50,828 bases of DNA from a virus (IMGVR_UViG_3300049489_000941:1-50828); one strand, 5' to 3'; positions 1 through 7,208 are shown, numbered from the stretch's first letter. The notes: generated from the sequence alone by a model not told the origin. A program made the numbers and translations.

Positions 1-111
1 GGGCGGAACGCTGCCCTCGCGATCTCGCTGGCCACCAAGGCCGCGCGCAAGGCGGGCTTCGCCGGGCGGCACTGGTCTTGCGTCGACGTCAATCTGAAAG
101 GGGTCATCTGA
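1..111 (+). CDS. C-terminal end of an unknown phage protein (5' truncated)
   Basis: Frame 1 is open from the window edge for 36 codons and ends in TGA at 109-111. The visible tail is basic (ATKAARKAG) and ends VNLKGVI. The next gene follows after 26 bases on the same strand, so it probably belongs to the same early operon. The fragment is too short for a family assignment. A copy of the CTGAAAGG octamer lies inside its last codons at 94-101, which may be chance or a remnant leader. Confidence 0.5.
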   Translation, partial: GRNAALAISLATKAARKAGFAGRHWSCVDVNLKGVI

Positions 112-137
112 CCCGTCTACCCTGAAAGGAAAATCCG

Positions 138-587
138 ATGACCGAATCATCCCAAGAGGCGCTGGACTTCTCTCTGCCGCTCGCGCCCGCCGCCCGCTGG
201 CATATCCTGACCGCTATCCACACCATGCACCGCGCGACCTGTTCCGATATCGAGGTGCGGCTGAAGTCGAAGCATCAGGCGGTGTCAGCCCGGCTCGACG
301 AGTTGACCCTGATGGGGCTGGTTTCTCCGGACTTCGGCAAGCGAGAGAGGCCGAACCTGCCGTCCGAGAGTGTCTACGGGCTCACGCCCGACGCGCTCCG
401 CATCCTGTCGGACAAGGACAATGCCTACGCGATGGTTACTCGCATCGGGGCGGTCAGGAATGAAAAGGCCGCCGAACGGGCGGAGGCGCTTCGGGCGCTG
501 AAGAACGACTGGCGGGCACACATTTCCGACGGGTGCCGTGCCGAGATCGCTCGCATCTGCCCGCCCGCTTCTCCGGAGGTGTCGTGA
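138..587 (+). CDS. Winged-helix DNA-binding protein, putative
   Basis: 149 residues, with ATG placed 8 bases after the CTGAAAGG leader (122-129). Residues 22-90 read like a winged helix-turn-helix of the MarR/PadR type: helices around ILTAIHTMHRAT and SDIEVRLKSKHQAVSARLDEL, then MGLVSP and the wing strand SVYGLTPDALRIL. The C-terminal third is a charged helix. A role as a phage transcription regulator or a DNA-end or nuclease adaptor is inference. The same LDEL..GL...VYGLTP signature recurs in the gene at 16957-17250. The stop codon shares a base with the next start (TGATG), so the two are translationally coupled. Confidence 0.7.
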   Translation: MTESSQEALDFSLPLAPAARWHILTAIHTMHRATCSDIEVRLKSKHQAVSARLDELTLMGLVSPDFGKRERPNLPSESVYGLTPDALRILSDKDNAYAMVTRIGAVRNEKAAERAEALRALKNDWRAHISDGCRAEIARICPPASPEVS

Positions 588-688
588 TGGGCAGGCGTCG
601 CTTCGACTTCAGTTATGGCGGTTGGCTGGTCTTCGCCATCGTCGCTGGCACCCTGATCTGGGGTGTCATCCTCTCCCTGATCTTCTGA
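587..688 (+). CDS. Small single-span membrane protein
   Basis: 33 codons, starting at the ATG inside TGATG of the upstream gene and ending in TGA at 686-688. The peptide begins MGRRRFDFSYGG and continues as one hydrophobic helix (WLVFAIVAGTLIWGVILSLIF) to the C-terminus, with basic residues at the N-terminal end that favour N-in topology. Coupling to the upstream gene, and the CTGAAAGG leader overlapping its stop codon, support it as a real gene. The function is unknown; small phage membrane peptides can act in exclusion or lysis timing, but nothing here decides it. Confidence 0.55.
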   Translation: MGRRRFDFSYGGWLVFAIVAGTLIWGVILSLIF

Positions 689-699
689 AAGGTTCCCCG

Positions 700-1152
700 A
701 TGCTCATCGATTCCCTCTCGACCGTCGGTCGTGCGGTTGTGGCGTGTTGCTTTTTTCTGCAAGTCGCCGGTCCGGCGGAGGCCGAGACGATTACCGGCCC
801 TGCCTCGAAAGTGGTGGACGGCGACACCCTCTGGGTCTCCGGCGTGAAGATCCGGCTCGACGGGGTGGACGCCCCCGAAATGGACACCGATGCGGGCCGC
901 CGGGCCCGGCTCGGGCTTTACGAGATCGTCGACGGACGCCAGCTTGACTGCCACCTCGCGGGTGAGTCCTACGACCGGCGGGTGGGGGTCTGCTACCTCG
1001 CGACCGGGCCGCAGGAGGGTTACGATATCGGCGCGCTTCTGATCGCCGACGGGCTGGCGCTCGACTGCCCGCGCTACTCCGGCGGGCGCTATTCCGGGCT
1101 GGAAACGCCCGCCGCGCGGGCCACCATCGACCAGAAGGACTACTGCAAATGA
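700..1152 (+). CDS. Secreted thermonuclease-like (SNase fold) protein
   Basis: 150 residues from ATG at 700, chosen because CTGAAAGG lies at 685-692 and because a signal peptide then begins the protein (hydrophobic residues 9-23, cleavage near AEA-ET at 28-30). The body matches the staphylococcal-nuclease family: VVDGDTLWV (39-47), IRLDGVDAPE (51-60) and YDRRVGVCYL (91-100), supplying candidates for the catalytic Arg52, Glu60 and Arg94. Such enzymes cleave DNA or RNA with calcium. Export suggests a periplasmic site, where it could degrade incoming competitor DNA (superinfection exclusion) or host nucleic acid; that role is inferred. Its stop overlaps the next start by 4 bases. Confidence 0.8.
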   Translation: MLIDSLSTVGRAVVACCFFLQVAGPAEAETITGPASKVVDGDTLWVSGVKIRLDGVDAPEMDTDAGRRARLGLYEIVDGRQLDCHLAGESYDRRVGVCYLATGPQEGYDIGALLIADGLALDCPRYSGGRYSGLETPAARATIDQKDYCK

Positions 1153-1421
1153 ACAAGGACCGCCGCAAGGCTCTGGAAGACATTTCCGCCCAGATCGAAG
1201 AGGCGAAGGGCAACCTCGAGCAGGCCAAGTCCGACCTCGAAAATCTGCGCGACGAGGAGCAGGACTACTACGACAACATGCCGGAAAGCTTCCAGAACGG
1301 CGACAAGGGGTCCGCCGCGCAGGCCGCCATCGACGCGATGGACACCGCCATCACCGGGCTGGAGGAGGCTGATTCCGGCCTCGATGCCGCCATCAACGCG
1401 ATCAGTGACGCGGTCGCGTGA
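1149..1421 (+). CDS. Small coiled-coil protein
   Basis: 90 residues, ATGA overlap with the nuclease gene. The first 45 residues are a highly charged heptad-like helix (AQIEEAKGNLEQAKSDLENL) and the C-terminal 35 residues are Ala/Asp-rich, so an all-helical oligomer is expected. Acidic, soluble, no signal peptide. I do not recognise a family. Being coupled to the secreted nuclease it could be a cytoplasmic partner, but there is no direct evidence. It is the last gene before the first operator-promoter of the window. Confidence 0.75.
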   Translation: MNKDRRKALEDISAQIEEAKGNLEQAKSDLENLRDEEQDYYDNMPESFQNGDKGSAAQAAIDAMDTAITGLEEADSGLDAAINAISDAVA

Positions 1422-1452
1422 CCCGGATTTCGCTTTTCGGATAGTCGCTGTC

Positions 1453-1494
1453 GTCAAGTCTGGACTTGACAACCTGATCGGAATGGACCACCTT
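1453..1494 (+). promoter_or_regulatory. Operator-promoter 1 (palindrome over -35)
   Basis: A perfect inverted repeat GTCAAGTC-TG-GACTTGAC occupies 1453-1470. Its right arm supplies the -35 box TTGACA at 1466-1471. A 17-base spacer leads to a weak -10, CACCTT, at 1489-1494. CTGAAAGG follows at 1527-1534 and the first ATG at 1545. The same arrangement recurs at 2429, 4066, 7457, 12456, 15863 and 41699, with a variant at 5443. Confidence 0.75.
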
Positions 1495-1544
1495 GCTTCT
1501 CATGCGGCGGGGTGGTCCCGTCGCTTCTGAAAGGTTCCTGCCCC

Positions 1545-1856
1545 ATGACACCGCTGTCCCTATCCCGCGTCGCCGACATTGCCATCCTGCACCTCGCGCC
1601 GCACGATCACCTCGAATGCAAGACCCAAGTCGTCGCCATCGAGGCCATTGACCCGACGCTGGTCTGGGTCGTGAAGACCGCCTCTTTCCGTCGCACCTCC
1701 GCCTTCACCGGTTGGCTGGTCGTCTACCTGCCGGACGCGCCCGTCGCGGCTCACCCGGGCGGGGAATGCGTGCAGGGGTTCTACTGCATCGACTATGTGA
1801 CCGAGGCCGCCGCGTTCAAGGCTGCCAAGACCCTGATGGGCGAGGCGGTATCGTGA
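1545..1856 (+). CDS. Unknown early protein, first gene of operon 1
   Basis: 103 residues. ATG 1545 is preferred over an upstream in-frame start because CTGAAAGG is at 1527-1534 and the operator-promoter lies just before. The sequence has alternating hydrophobic stretches (DIAILHLAPHDHLECKTQVVAIEA, LVWVVKTASF, GWLVVYLPDA), suggesting a small beta-rich fold, with a short helical C-terminus (AAAFKAAKTLM). No signal peptide and no recognised family. Its last bases overlap the GTG start of the next gene. Confidence 0.75.
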   Translation: MTPLSLSRVADIAILHLAPHDHLECKTQVVAIEAIDPTLVWVVKTASFRRTSAFTGWLVVYLPDAPVAAHPGGECVQGFYCIDYVTEAAAFKAAKTLMGEAVS

Positions 1857-2068
1857 CCACCCGCCACGTCGCTGCCGCTCTCGGCGTGATCAAGGCGGAG
1901 GGTTTCACCGTGGACGAGGTGCGCTACGGCAAGCATCTTGTGGTGAAAGCCTCCCACCCCTCGGGGCTCCGACGGGTGTTCTGCACGTCCTTCACGCCTT
2001 CCGACTTCCGAACCCTGCGCAACTTCCGAAGCGAAATCCGACGCGCCCTGAAAGGATCCGAAAAATGA
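1853..2068 (+). CDS. Small HicA-like/dsRBD-like protein, putative
   Basis: 71 residues from GTG at 1853, which gives a GTGA overlap with the preceding stop; no better start exists downstream. The pattern AALGVIKAEGF, then YGKHLVVKAS, then FTPSDFRTLRNFRSEIRRAL resembles small phage proteins with a HicA-like alpha-beta-beta-beta-alpha layout, in which the His of a G-K-H turn is catalytic in true HicA toxins. No HicB partner is visible, so a toxin role is not claimed; RNA binding is the more cautious reading. The CTGAAAGG leader of the next gene lies inside its end. Confidence 0.6.
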   Translation: MTTRHVAAALGVIKAEGFTVDEVRYGKHLVVKASHPSGLRRVFCTSFTPSDFRTLRNFRSEIRRALKGSEK

Positions 2069-2433
2069 CCGACGCCATCAAGCAGATCAACGCCACCCTC
2101 GCCTACGTCGTGGACCTTGCGCGCAAGTCGCACCAAGCTGGCGACTCTGCCGCCATAAAGGCCCGGGCCGCCAAGGACCGAAGGACCGAACGCAAGATGC
2201 AGTCCGTCAACAAGGCGCACCGGGCGACCGGCACCGCCTGCGAGGCGACGCTGTGGCTGTCGGGTCTGGTGTCCAAGCGGATGCAGGGGTCGACCATGCC
2301 GCCCGAGGCCGCGCAGACCCGGTTCCTGAAGTTCGCGACCGATGCCAGTGCGCTTCTCGACGACCTGAATTTCGAGGCGAATGTCATCGCCGCCTTGCAG
2401 CCGGTTCCCGGCAAGCCCGGCGCAAAACGTTAA
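2065..2433 (+). CDS. Unknown helical early protein
   Basis: 122 residues, ATG 2065 overlapping the previous stop (ATGA) with CTGAAAGG at 2048-2055. It is basic, with a cluster KARAAKDRRTERKMQ near residues 37-51 that could contact nucleic acid, followed by predicted helices (EATLWLSGLVSKRMQ, RFLKFATDASALLDDLNF). No recognised domain. Its TAA stop (2431-2433) is part of the left arm of operator-promoter 2, so gene end and operator are fused. Confidence 0.75.
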   Translation: MTDAIKQINATLAYVVDLARKSHQAGDSAAIKARAAKDRRTERKMQSVNKAHRATGTACEATLWLSGLVSKRMQGSTMPPEAAQTRFLKFATDASALLDDLNFEANVIAALQPVPGKPGAKR

Positions 2434-2470
2434 GTCTGGACTTGACAAAATCAACGGCGGGGACTATGTT
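2429..2470 (+). promoter_or_regulatory. Operator-promoter 2
   Basis: The palindrome differs from consensus at one left-arm base (GTTAAGTC-TG-GACTTGAC, 2429-2446). The -35 is TTGACA at 2442-2447 and a 17-base spacer gives -10 TATGTT at 2465-2470, one of the best promoters of the set. The CTGAAAGG leader is at 2485-2492 and the first ATG at 2504. Confidence 0.8.
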
Positions 2471-2503
2471 CCCTGCCTCTCTCCCTGAAAGGACACCCAT
2501 CCC

Positions 2504-3286
2504 ATGTGGATTCTATTCTCGAATGAAAACGGCGGCGGCTTCGCGTCCGTCGTTGCCAAGGACGCCGCTGGCAAGCCCTCGGGCCCCGGTGAAGATGCCA
2601 TCCTGTCGGTCCGCTTCCGGCGCAAGGAAGATGCCGCCAAGCTGTTCCCCGGCAAGGCTTACGTCCCGACCCCGCACGGCGACTATGCCGGTCGGGTCTT
2701 CGCCACCCGGTTCGAAGTCGCGCAGGTTCTCGCCCGCGAGGCGCTGACCATGAATTACGACAACTTCAAGTCGTCGCTGCCGAAGGAAGACAAGGCGATC
2801 TACAACGCCTGCATGTCCGGCTGGTCGGTCTTCGGCAAGCTGCAGCCCGGCGGGCCCTACGGTCGGTCCGGCTACGGCGACACTCGGCAGGGGTCGCTCT
2901 ATGGGTCGCACGACTGGACGGACTATCGCACGCCGGTCGTGGCCGGGATCCCGAAGGGGGGCAAGGCAAAGCGCCACGATCCCTTTTGTGACGGCTGCGG
3001 CATGCGCTTCGGGGTCGCAGCCCTCAAGGACGGGTTCTGCGCCGACTGCGCCAGCCTCGCAGAGCAAATCTCGGAAACGCCGGGCGCAACGGCGGCGGGC
3101 GAAGCTGCGTGCTGGTCTTGCGGGCTGAATGCCTCTGACCTGCCTGCCTCGCACCCGCTCGACGGCAACGACCTTTGCCCGGACTGCGCGACCGACTATG
3201 CCGACGCGGGCTACACCGACGTCGAGATCGCGGAGGAGCGTCGCCAGTGCGAGGAGATGGTCAAGGAACACGGGCGGGGGGTGTGA
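2504..3286 (+). CDS. Double zinc-ribbon protein of unknown function
   Basis: 260 residues. The C-terminal third holds two CxxC pairs of pairs: CDGC with CADC, and CWSC with CPDC, each spaced as in a zinc ribbon, so two structural zinc sites are likely. The N-terminal 150 residues begin MWILFSNENGGGFASVV and contain a Gly/Tyr-rich loop (GGPYGRSGYGDTRQGSLYGS) with no recognised fold. As first gene of operon 2, with the CTGAAAGG leader 11 bases before its ATG, it is probably well expressed. Nucleic-acid or host-polymerase binding is possible for zinc ribbons but is inference. The stop overlaps the next ATG by one base. Confidence 0.75.
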   Translation: MWILFSNENGGGFASVVAKDAAGKPSGPGEDAILSVRFRRKEDAAKLFPGKAYVPTPHGDYAGRVFATRFEVAQVLAREALTMNYDNFKSSLPKEDKAIYNACMSGWSVFGKLQPGGPYGRSGYGDTRQGSLYGSHDWTDYRTPVVAGIPKGGKAKRHDPFCDGCGMRFGVAALKDGFCADCASLAEQISETPGATAAGEAACWSCGLNASDLPASHPLDGNDLCPDCATDYADAGYTDVEIAEERRQCEEMVKEHGRGV

Positions 3287-3513
3287 TGTCCTTGTTCGAT
3301 CCTGAAGCCGTCACCCGCTTCGGCACCAAGGAACGCGAGATCGACCGGACCGCCGAAATGGTGGTCAGCCTGACCCGGTCGGGCAGGCTCGATCTCGCGA
3401 TCTGGCTGATTCACGACAGCAACCGCACCGACGCCGCCTCGATGAAGTTCCTCGCCGAACGGGTCGAGTTCCGGGTCGGGCGGAACAAGGAAAAGGTGGA
3501 CGATGGAAAGTAA
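3286..3513 (+). CDS. Small unknown protein
   Basis: 75 residues from ATG 3286 in a TGATG junction. Charged and probably helical (TKEREIDRTAEMVVSLTRSGRLDLAIWLIHDSN), with no cysteine clusters or membrane segment. No family recognised. Its end overlaps the HNH gene start by 11 bases, so the three genes of this operon are translationally coupled. Confidence 0.7.
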   Translation: MSLFDPEAVTRFGTKEREIDRTAEMVVSLTRSGRLDLAIWLIHDSNRTDAASMKFLAERVEFRVGRNKEKVDDGK

Positions 3514-4063
3514 GCCGTCGGGCATCATCGCCGCCGTCGTGGCCGCCTCGACTGCCTTCGGCGGCTGGGTGATCACCGGGGCGGAGACCGCCGTCGTGGC
3601 CGCCCGCAGCGTGGCCGTCGTGGCCGCGCCTTACGTTGCCACCGGGACCGAGACCGCCGTCGTGGCCGCGCCCGTCGTGGCGCTGAAGGCCGCCACCAGC
3701 CCCAAGGCTTACCGGGAGGCGTTCAAGGCCGCCACCAAGGCCAAGGTCCGCAAGGACCGGGCCCTGCCGGACGGGAATTTCGTGGACGACTACACCGGCT
3801 CGATCCTGCACAAGTCGGAGGTCACCCTCGACCACATCGTGCCGATGCGGGAGGCGCGCGACGCCCTCGGGGCCGGGTCGGACGCCTTCGTGGCCTTCGC
3901 CAATGACCCGCTGAACCTCGCGATCACTTCGCTGTCGAACAACGCCCGCAAGGGCGGCAAGGGGCTGCGGGATTCGACCGCCATGTTCCCCGACGCGCAG
4001 GTGGACATCATGGCCATCGGTCGGCAGGTCCGCGAGAAGTATGGGCTCGCCCCGGTCGAGTGA
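3503..4063 (+). CDS. HNH endonuclease with hydrophobic N-terminal repeats
   Basis: 186 residues. The C-terminal half carries an HNH signature: TLDHIVPMREA (catalytic candidate His111 next to Asp110), FANDPLNLAITSLSNNARKGGKG (Asn134/138/146, Lys150). HNH enzymes nick or cut DNA with a metal ion; phage versions act in packaging, homing or host-DNA degradation. Residues 8-62 are Ala/Val-rich with a repeated TAVVAA / AVVAAP unit, one or two possible membrane segments, which is unusual for a cytoplasmic nuclease and suggests membrane anchoring or secretion. It is far from the terminase, so a packaging role is less likely. Confidence 0.75.
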   Translation: MESKPSGIIAAVVAASTAFGGWVITGAETAVVAARSVAVVAAPYVATGTETAVVAAPVVALKAATSPKAYREAFKAATKAKVRKDRALPDGNFVDDYTGSILHKSEVTLDHIVPMREARDALGAGSDAFVAFANDPLNLAITSLSNNARKGGKGLRDSTAMFPDAQVDIMAIGRQVREKYGLAPVE

Positions 4064-4065
4064 TC

Positions 4066-4107
4066 GACAAGTCTGGACTTGACTTTTCCGACCCGGTGGG
4101 GTATGTT
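4066..4107 (+). promoter_or_regulatory. Operator-promoter 3
   Basis: Palindrome GACAAGTC-TG-GACTTGAC at 4066-4083, one outer mismatch. -35 TTGACT at 4079-4084, 17-base spacer, -10 TATGTT at 4102-4107. The leader CTGAAAGG is at 4131-4138, followed by ATG 4147. It stands alone between two operons and drives a single long gene. Confidence 0.8.
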
Positions 4108-4146
4108 TCCTGATGCCCGCCAGCCGGGCCCTGAAAGGTAAACCGC

Positions 4147-5436
4147 ATGAAACCCGATGACCTGTCCGCCCCGGACTACATCCGCTGGGCTGTTGCCGAC
4201 CCCAAGAACGTCACCCTCTGGGCGCGCGGACCTGCCTCGCAGGCTCGGGTGTTCAACCGCCTGAAGGCCGACGTCCTGCGCTCGCGCGTGGTGGTCTTCG
4301 ACAAGGCCGCCACGGCGGTCCTTGCCCGCGTGGCGTCCCTTCCCCCGTCCGACCTTCTCAGGGCTGCCCAGTCGGCCCGGATGCCGTGGCCTGCCTCGAT
4401 CTGCATCTTCGACTATGCCCACTTCCTGTCGCTGACCGCGCAGGGCGATATCGACCCGGAGGCGCCGAACGAGTTTCCCCTTCTGATCACCGCCGACGAG
4501 ACCGGCGCCCGGGGTGTGGCGTCCGCCCTCGGTCGGATGAAGGTCACCCAGACCGGCGCCATGGTCGGGCTCACGGTCGAACCTGTCTCCATCCGCTTCG
4601 ACTTTTCCGGCGAGGCCCTGCCGCGCCCGGACCCCGGCTGCCGCGAGTCGGTCCGGCGCCGGATGACCGCGAACCTTGAGGCCATCCACATGCGGGCCCG
4701 GATGAACATGGACACCCAGCCCAGCTTCGCCATGCTGTCGGACGAAGGTCGGGAAACGGTCGAGGCCGTCTTGGTCGACGTGATGCTGGGCCGCCCGCAC
4801 GAGGACGCTTGGACGCTCGGCTCGGCTTACCTGCCGCCGTCCTTCGGGACCGATGGCGGGATCCACAACTGGGAGGCCCGCATCCAGTCCGAGACCGCCG
4901 ACATGGCCGCCATCGGGCGCATGATGACGCCGGTCTGGTCGCCCTTCTGTTCCCCCCGGGACTTCGACGGCAAGGACGGCTGGGATGACGACATGATGAC
5001 CCAGCCGATCATGGAGGCGCGCGGGACGGGGCGGATCATCCTCGCCATGCTGGCGGTCCTTGGCGAGAGCGGTTCGACCGTGATCGAGACCACCCGGCCT
5101 GCCGGGTCGCGGATGGTTGGCCATCGCCGGACGCCCTTCATGGCGGTGTCGAACATCCGCATCGACCTGTCCCGCCTCATCGTCACCCGCCCGCGCGACG
5201 AGGCTCCGCAGGGGCCCTCGCGGTCGCTGAAGGTGGAGCATCAGGTGCGGGGTCACTGGGTCCATTACCTGCGGCACGGGTCGGGCTCTTGCGCGCACCT
5301 GTGGAGCCCCGCCGGGGAGACGGGACGGCGGCAGGAGTGCGCCTGCGGCGCCTTCCGGGTCTGGCGCTCGGAACACATCCGGGGCTCGGCTGCGGCGGGC
5401 TACGCTTTCATGTCTCCGGTCGCCGTGACGGCATGA
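4147..5436 (+). CDS. Large early protein with C-terminal VRGHW/zinc-like domain
   Basis: 429 residues, monocistronic behind operator-promoter 3. The N-terminal part is alpha/beta-like with hydrophobic strands (ASICIFDYAHFLSL, EFPLLITADETG). The middle is helical (RRRMTANLEAIHMRARM; TVEAVLVDVMLG). The C-terminus reads VEHQVRGHWVHYLRHG, then CAHLW and CACGAFRVWRSEHIRGS, a His/Cys cluster that could hold zinc. This ending recalls a family of phage proteins related to the anti-CRISPR AcrVA2, from memory only. Other roles are equally possible. Its own promoter suggests a dedicated early host-takeover job. Confidence 0.6.
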   Translation: MKPDDLSAPDYIRWAVADPKNVTLWARGPASQARVFNRLKADVLRSRVVVFDKAATAVLARVASLPPSDLLRAAQSARMPWPASICIFDYAHFLSLTAQGDIDPEAPNEFPLLITADETGARGVASALGRMKVTQTGAMVGLTVEPVSIRFDFSGEALPRPDPGCRESVRRRMTANLEAIHMRARMNMDTQPSFAMLSDEGRETVEAVLVDVMLGRPHEDAWTLGSAYLPPSFGTDGGIHNWEARIQSETADMAAIGRMMTPVWSPFCSPRDFDGKDGWDDDMMTQPIMEARGTGRIILAMLAVLGESGSTVIETTRPAGSRMVGHRRTPFMAVSNIRIDLSRLIVTRPRDEAPQGPSRSLKVEHQVRGHWVHYLRHGSGSCAHLWSPAGETGRRQECACGAFRVWRSEHIRGSAAAGYAFMSPVAVTA

Positions 5437-5442
5437 TTGCGC

Positions 5443-5479
5443 TTGCCAACCACCCCCTGTCTGGTAAAGTCCAGACTTG
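5443..5479 (+). promoter_or_regulatory. Operator-promoter 4, variant geometry
   Basis: A -35-like TTGCCA at 5443-5448 and a -10-like TAAAGT at 5465-5470 (16-base spacer) precede CTGAAAGG at 5482-5489. The operator is present in reverse orientation (AAAGTCCAGACTTG, 5466-5479), so it overlaps the -10 and start site instead of the -35. The promoter boxes are weaker than in the other copies. Confidence 0.55.
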
Positions 5480-5501
5480 TTCTGAAAGGGAGACGACCAC
5501 C

Positions 5502-6080
5502 ATGCCTGAACCCGACGAAGCCGGTCCTGCGGGGCCCGGCCATAACCTGCCGCCTGTCGATCCGCCTGCCGAAAAGACCCCGGCGGAAAAGCTGACCGAC
5601 GTCGCGGCTCAGGTGCTTGTCCTGAAGGATGAGTCCGCCCAGCTTGCCAACCGCGACAAGATCATCGGGACGCAGCTTCGGGATCTTCAGCAGAAGACCA
5701 TCCCCGACCTGATGGCCCAGCTTGGCGCACGCGCTTGGGAGGGTGAAGGGATGCGGGTCGCTGTCGAGACCAAGGTCAAGGGCGCGATCAGTTCCGCGCC
5801 GGACGTCGAGAAGGCGTTCCTCTTGCTGCAGCAGTTGGGCTTCCCCGGCGGCATCGCCACGACCATGACCGTCGAGTTCGGTCCGGGCGAGGAAGACTTG
5901 GCGACCCGCGTCGCCGAATTGATCGGCTCGACCTTCAATCGTGAGGTCGCGCTCGAGCGGAAGGTTCATTCCTCGACGCTGCAGGCGTTCGGGCGTGAAA
6001 AGCTGGCCGATGGAACCCCCATCGACCTTGGGATGCTGGGGCTGTTCGCCTCGGTTGAAGCCACTGTGAAAAGGAAGTGA
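5502..6080 (+). CDS. Conserved-looking phage early protein (unknown)
   Basis: 192 residues from ATG 5502, preceded by CTGAAAGG. After a Pro/Glu-rich leader (residues 1-30) comes a coiled coil (LTDVAAQVLVLKDESAQL), a strand-rich core (GMRVAVETKVKGAIS, GIATTMTVEFGPGE) and the C-terminal signature VHSSTLQAFGREKLADG. I recall similar endings in phage proteins near replication or recombination genes but cannot name a domain. It overlaps the next gene by 4 bases if the GTG at 6077 is used, so the pair probably works together. Confidence 0.7.
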   Translation: MPEPDEAGPAGPGHNLPPVDPPAEKTPAEKLTDVAAQVLVLKDESAQLANRDKIIGTQLRDLQQKTIPDLMAQLGARAWEGEGMRVAVETKVKGAISSAPDVEKAFLLLQQLGFPGGIATTMTVEFGPGEEDLATRVAELIGSTFNREVALERKVHSSTLQAFGREKLADGTPIDLGMLGLFASVEATVKRK

Positions 6081-6082
6081 CC

Positions 6083-7162
6083 ATGGCTATCGAAGAAATC
6101 GACCCGGAGACCGGTGAGGTCAAGACCGTTGCGAACCCGCAGGACGAAATCGCCGCACTGCAGGCCAAGCTGGCCGCGCTGACGGGGGCCACTCAGGCAG
6201 CCCCGGCTGCCGACCCGGCGCCGGTCCACAAAGTCGCTGACGAGGTGCCTCTGACCGAGGAGGAAATCGACCAGAAGGCCAAGGCGGAGGCCGCCGCTCA
6301 GGCTGCCACTCAGGCCGCGACGCAGAAGCTGTCGGATCAGGCCAAGGCTGCCAAGCCGCCCGCCAAGCAGCCCGCGAAAGGCACGGCTGTCGCGCAGGCT
6401 TCGACCGGCGGTGCCCTGACCACGGGTGCGCCGTCCGATCTCGACGCGCTCTTTCTGCAGCATGCCGGGCGCGGCCTGAATTTCGAGACGCGCGACCTGC
6501 AAATCCCCCGCATCGCGCTCCTGCAGGACAACTCCCCGCAGGTGAAAAAGGGCACCATGACCTACATTCAGGGTGCCGAGGCTGGCATGTTGATGGACAC
6601 CGTCAAGGAGGGCCCGGACGCGCTCATGACCGAGGCGTTCATCGTGCCGGTCTTCTACAAGCGGCGCTTTGTGGCGTGGAAGCCGCGCGACGAAAAGGGC
6701 GGCGGCGGCGGTCTGGTCCGCCCGGACGTGCCGGAGTCCGAATACAAGACCTTGGAAGAGGTCTCCATCGGCAAGCGCGCCTACATGGACCAGAAAATCG
6801 GTCTGGTCGAGGTCGTCGACACGCCGGAGTGGGCTGTCCTTCTGTCGACCGACGGGCTGGTCTACCGCCCGGCGGTGATCAGCATGGCGGGCACCAAGGC
6901 GAAGGTCGCGGCGCGGATGAACACCGTCATCATGTCGCAGATCCTCATCGGTCCCGACGGGGCGGAGCATATCCCGCCGATCTACGCGAACCTGTTCACG
7001 CTCGGGTCGAAGCGGGAGGGTGAAGGCTCGGAGGCTTACTTCAACTTCACCTCGACCTATCAGGGTCGGGTTCCGACGGCAGCCATCTTCCACAAGGCCG
7101 CGCGCTATGCCCAGCAGTTCGCCGCTGGCGAATTGGACGCTGCCCCGATGATGCAGGACTGA
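6083..7162 (+). CDS. Phage DNA-metabolism-type protein, putative
   Basis: 359 residues. ATG 6083 is chosen because AAGGAAG lies 6 bases upstream; an in-frame GTG at 6077 overlaps the previous stop and is the alternative. Residues 1-115 are low complexity (Ala/Lys/Gln/Pro), a likely flexible tail. The core starts near LQIPRIALLQDNSPQVKKG and runs through VPVFYKRRFVAWKP, WAVLLSTDGLVYRPAVISM and YFNFTSTYQGRVPTAAIF, a beta-rich arrangement I associate with conserved phage proteins of replication/recombination regions. Single-strand DNA binding is a reasonable but unproved guess. Confidence 0.65.
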   Translation: MAIEEIDPETGEVKTVANPQDEIAALQAKLAALTGATQAAPAADPAPVHKVADEVPLTEEEIDQKAKAEAAAQAATQAATQKLSDQAKAAKPPAKQPAKGTAVAQASTGGALTTGAPSDLDALFLQHAGRGLNFETRDLQIPRIALLQDNSPQVKKGTMTYIQGAEAGMLMDTVKEGPDALMTEAFIVPVFYKRRFVAWKPRDEKGGGGGLVRPDVPESEYKTLEEVSIGKRAYMDQKIGLVEVVDTPEWAVLLSTDGLVYRPAVISMAGTKAKVAARMNTVIMSQILIGPDGAEHIPPIYANLFTLGSKREGEGSEAYFNFTSTYQGRVPTAAIFHKAARYAQQFAAGELDAAPMMQD

Positions 7163-7182
7163 TCGGGCTCGATTAACTTGTC

Positions 7183-7208
7183 GGCCCGGGCGGGTGACCG
7201 CTCGGGCC
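7183..7208 (+). terminator. Strong GNRA-capped hairpin, terminator-like
   Basis: Arms GGCCCGGGCGG (7183-7193) and CCGCTCGGGCC (7198-7208) pair over 11 bp with one G-U, closed by a GTGA (GNRA-type) tetraloop. It lies 20 bases after the stop of the preceding gene and 23 bases before the next ATG. There is no T-run after it, so it may instead be an mRNA 3'-stabilising or attenuating structure. Confidence 0.5.

Noticed and set aside
1853-2068. A toxin-antitoxin pair (HicA/HicB)
   Set aside because: The HicA-like pattern is weak, and neither neighbour looks like HicB with its partial RNase H fold and DNA-binding tail.
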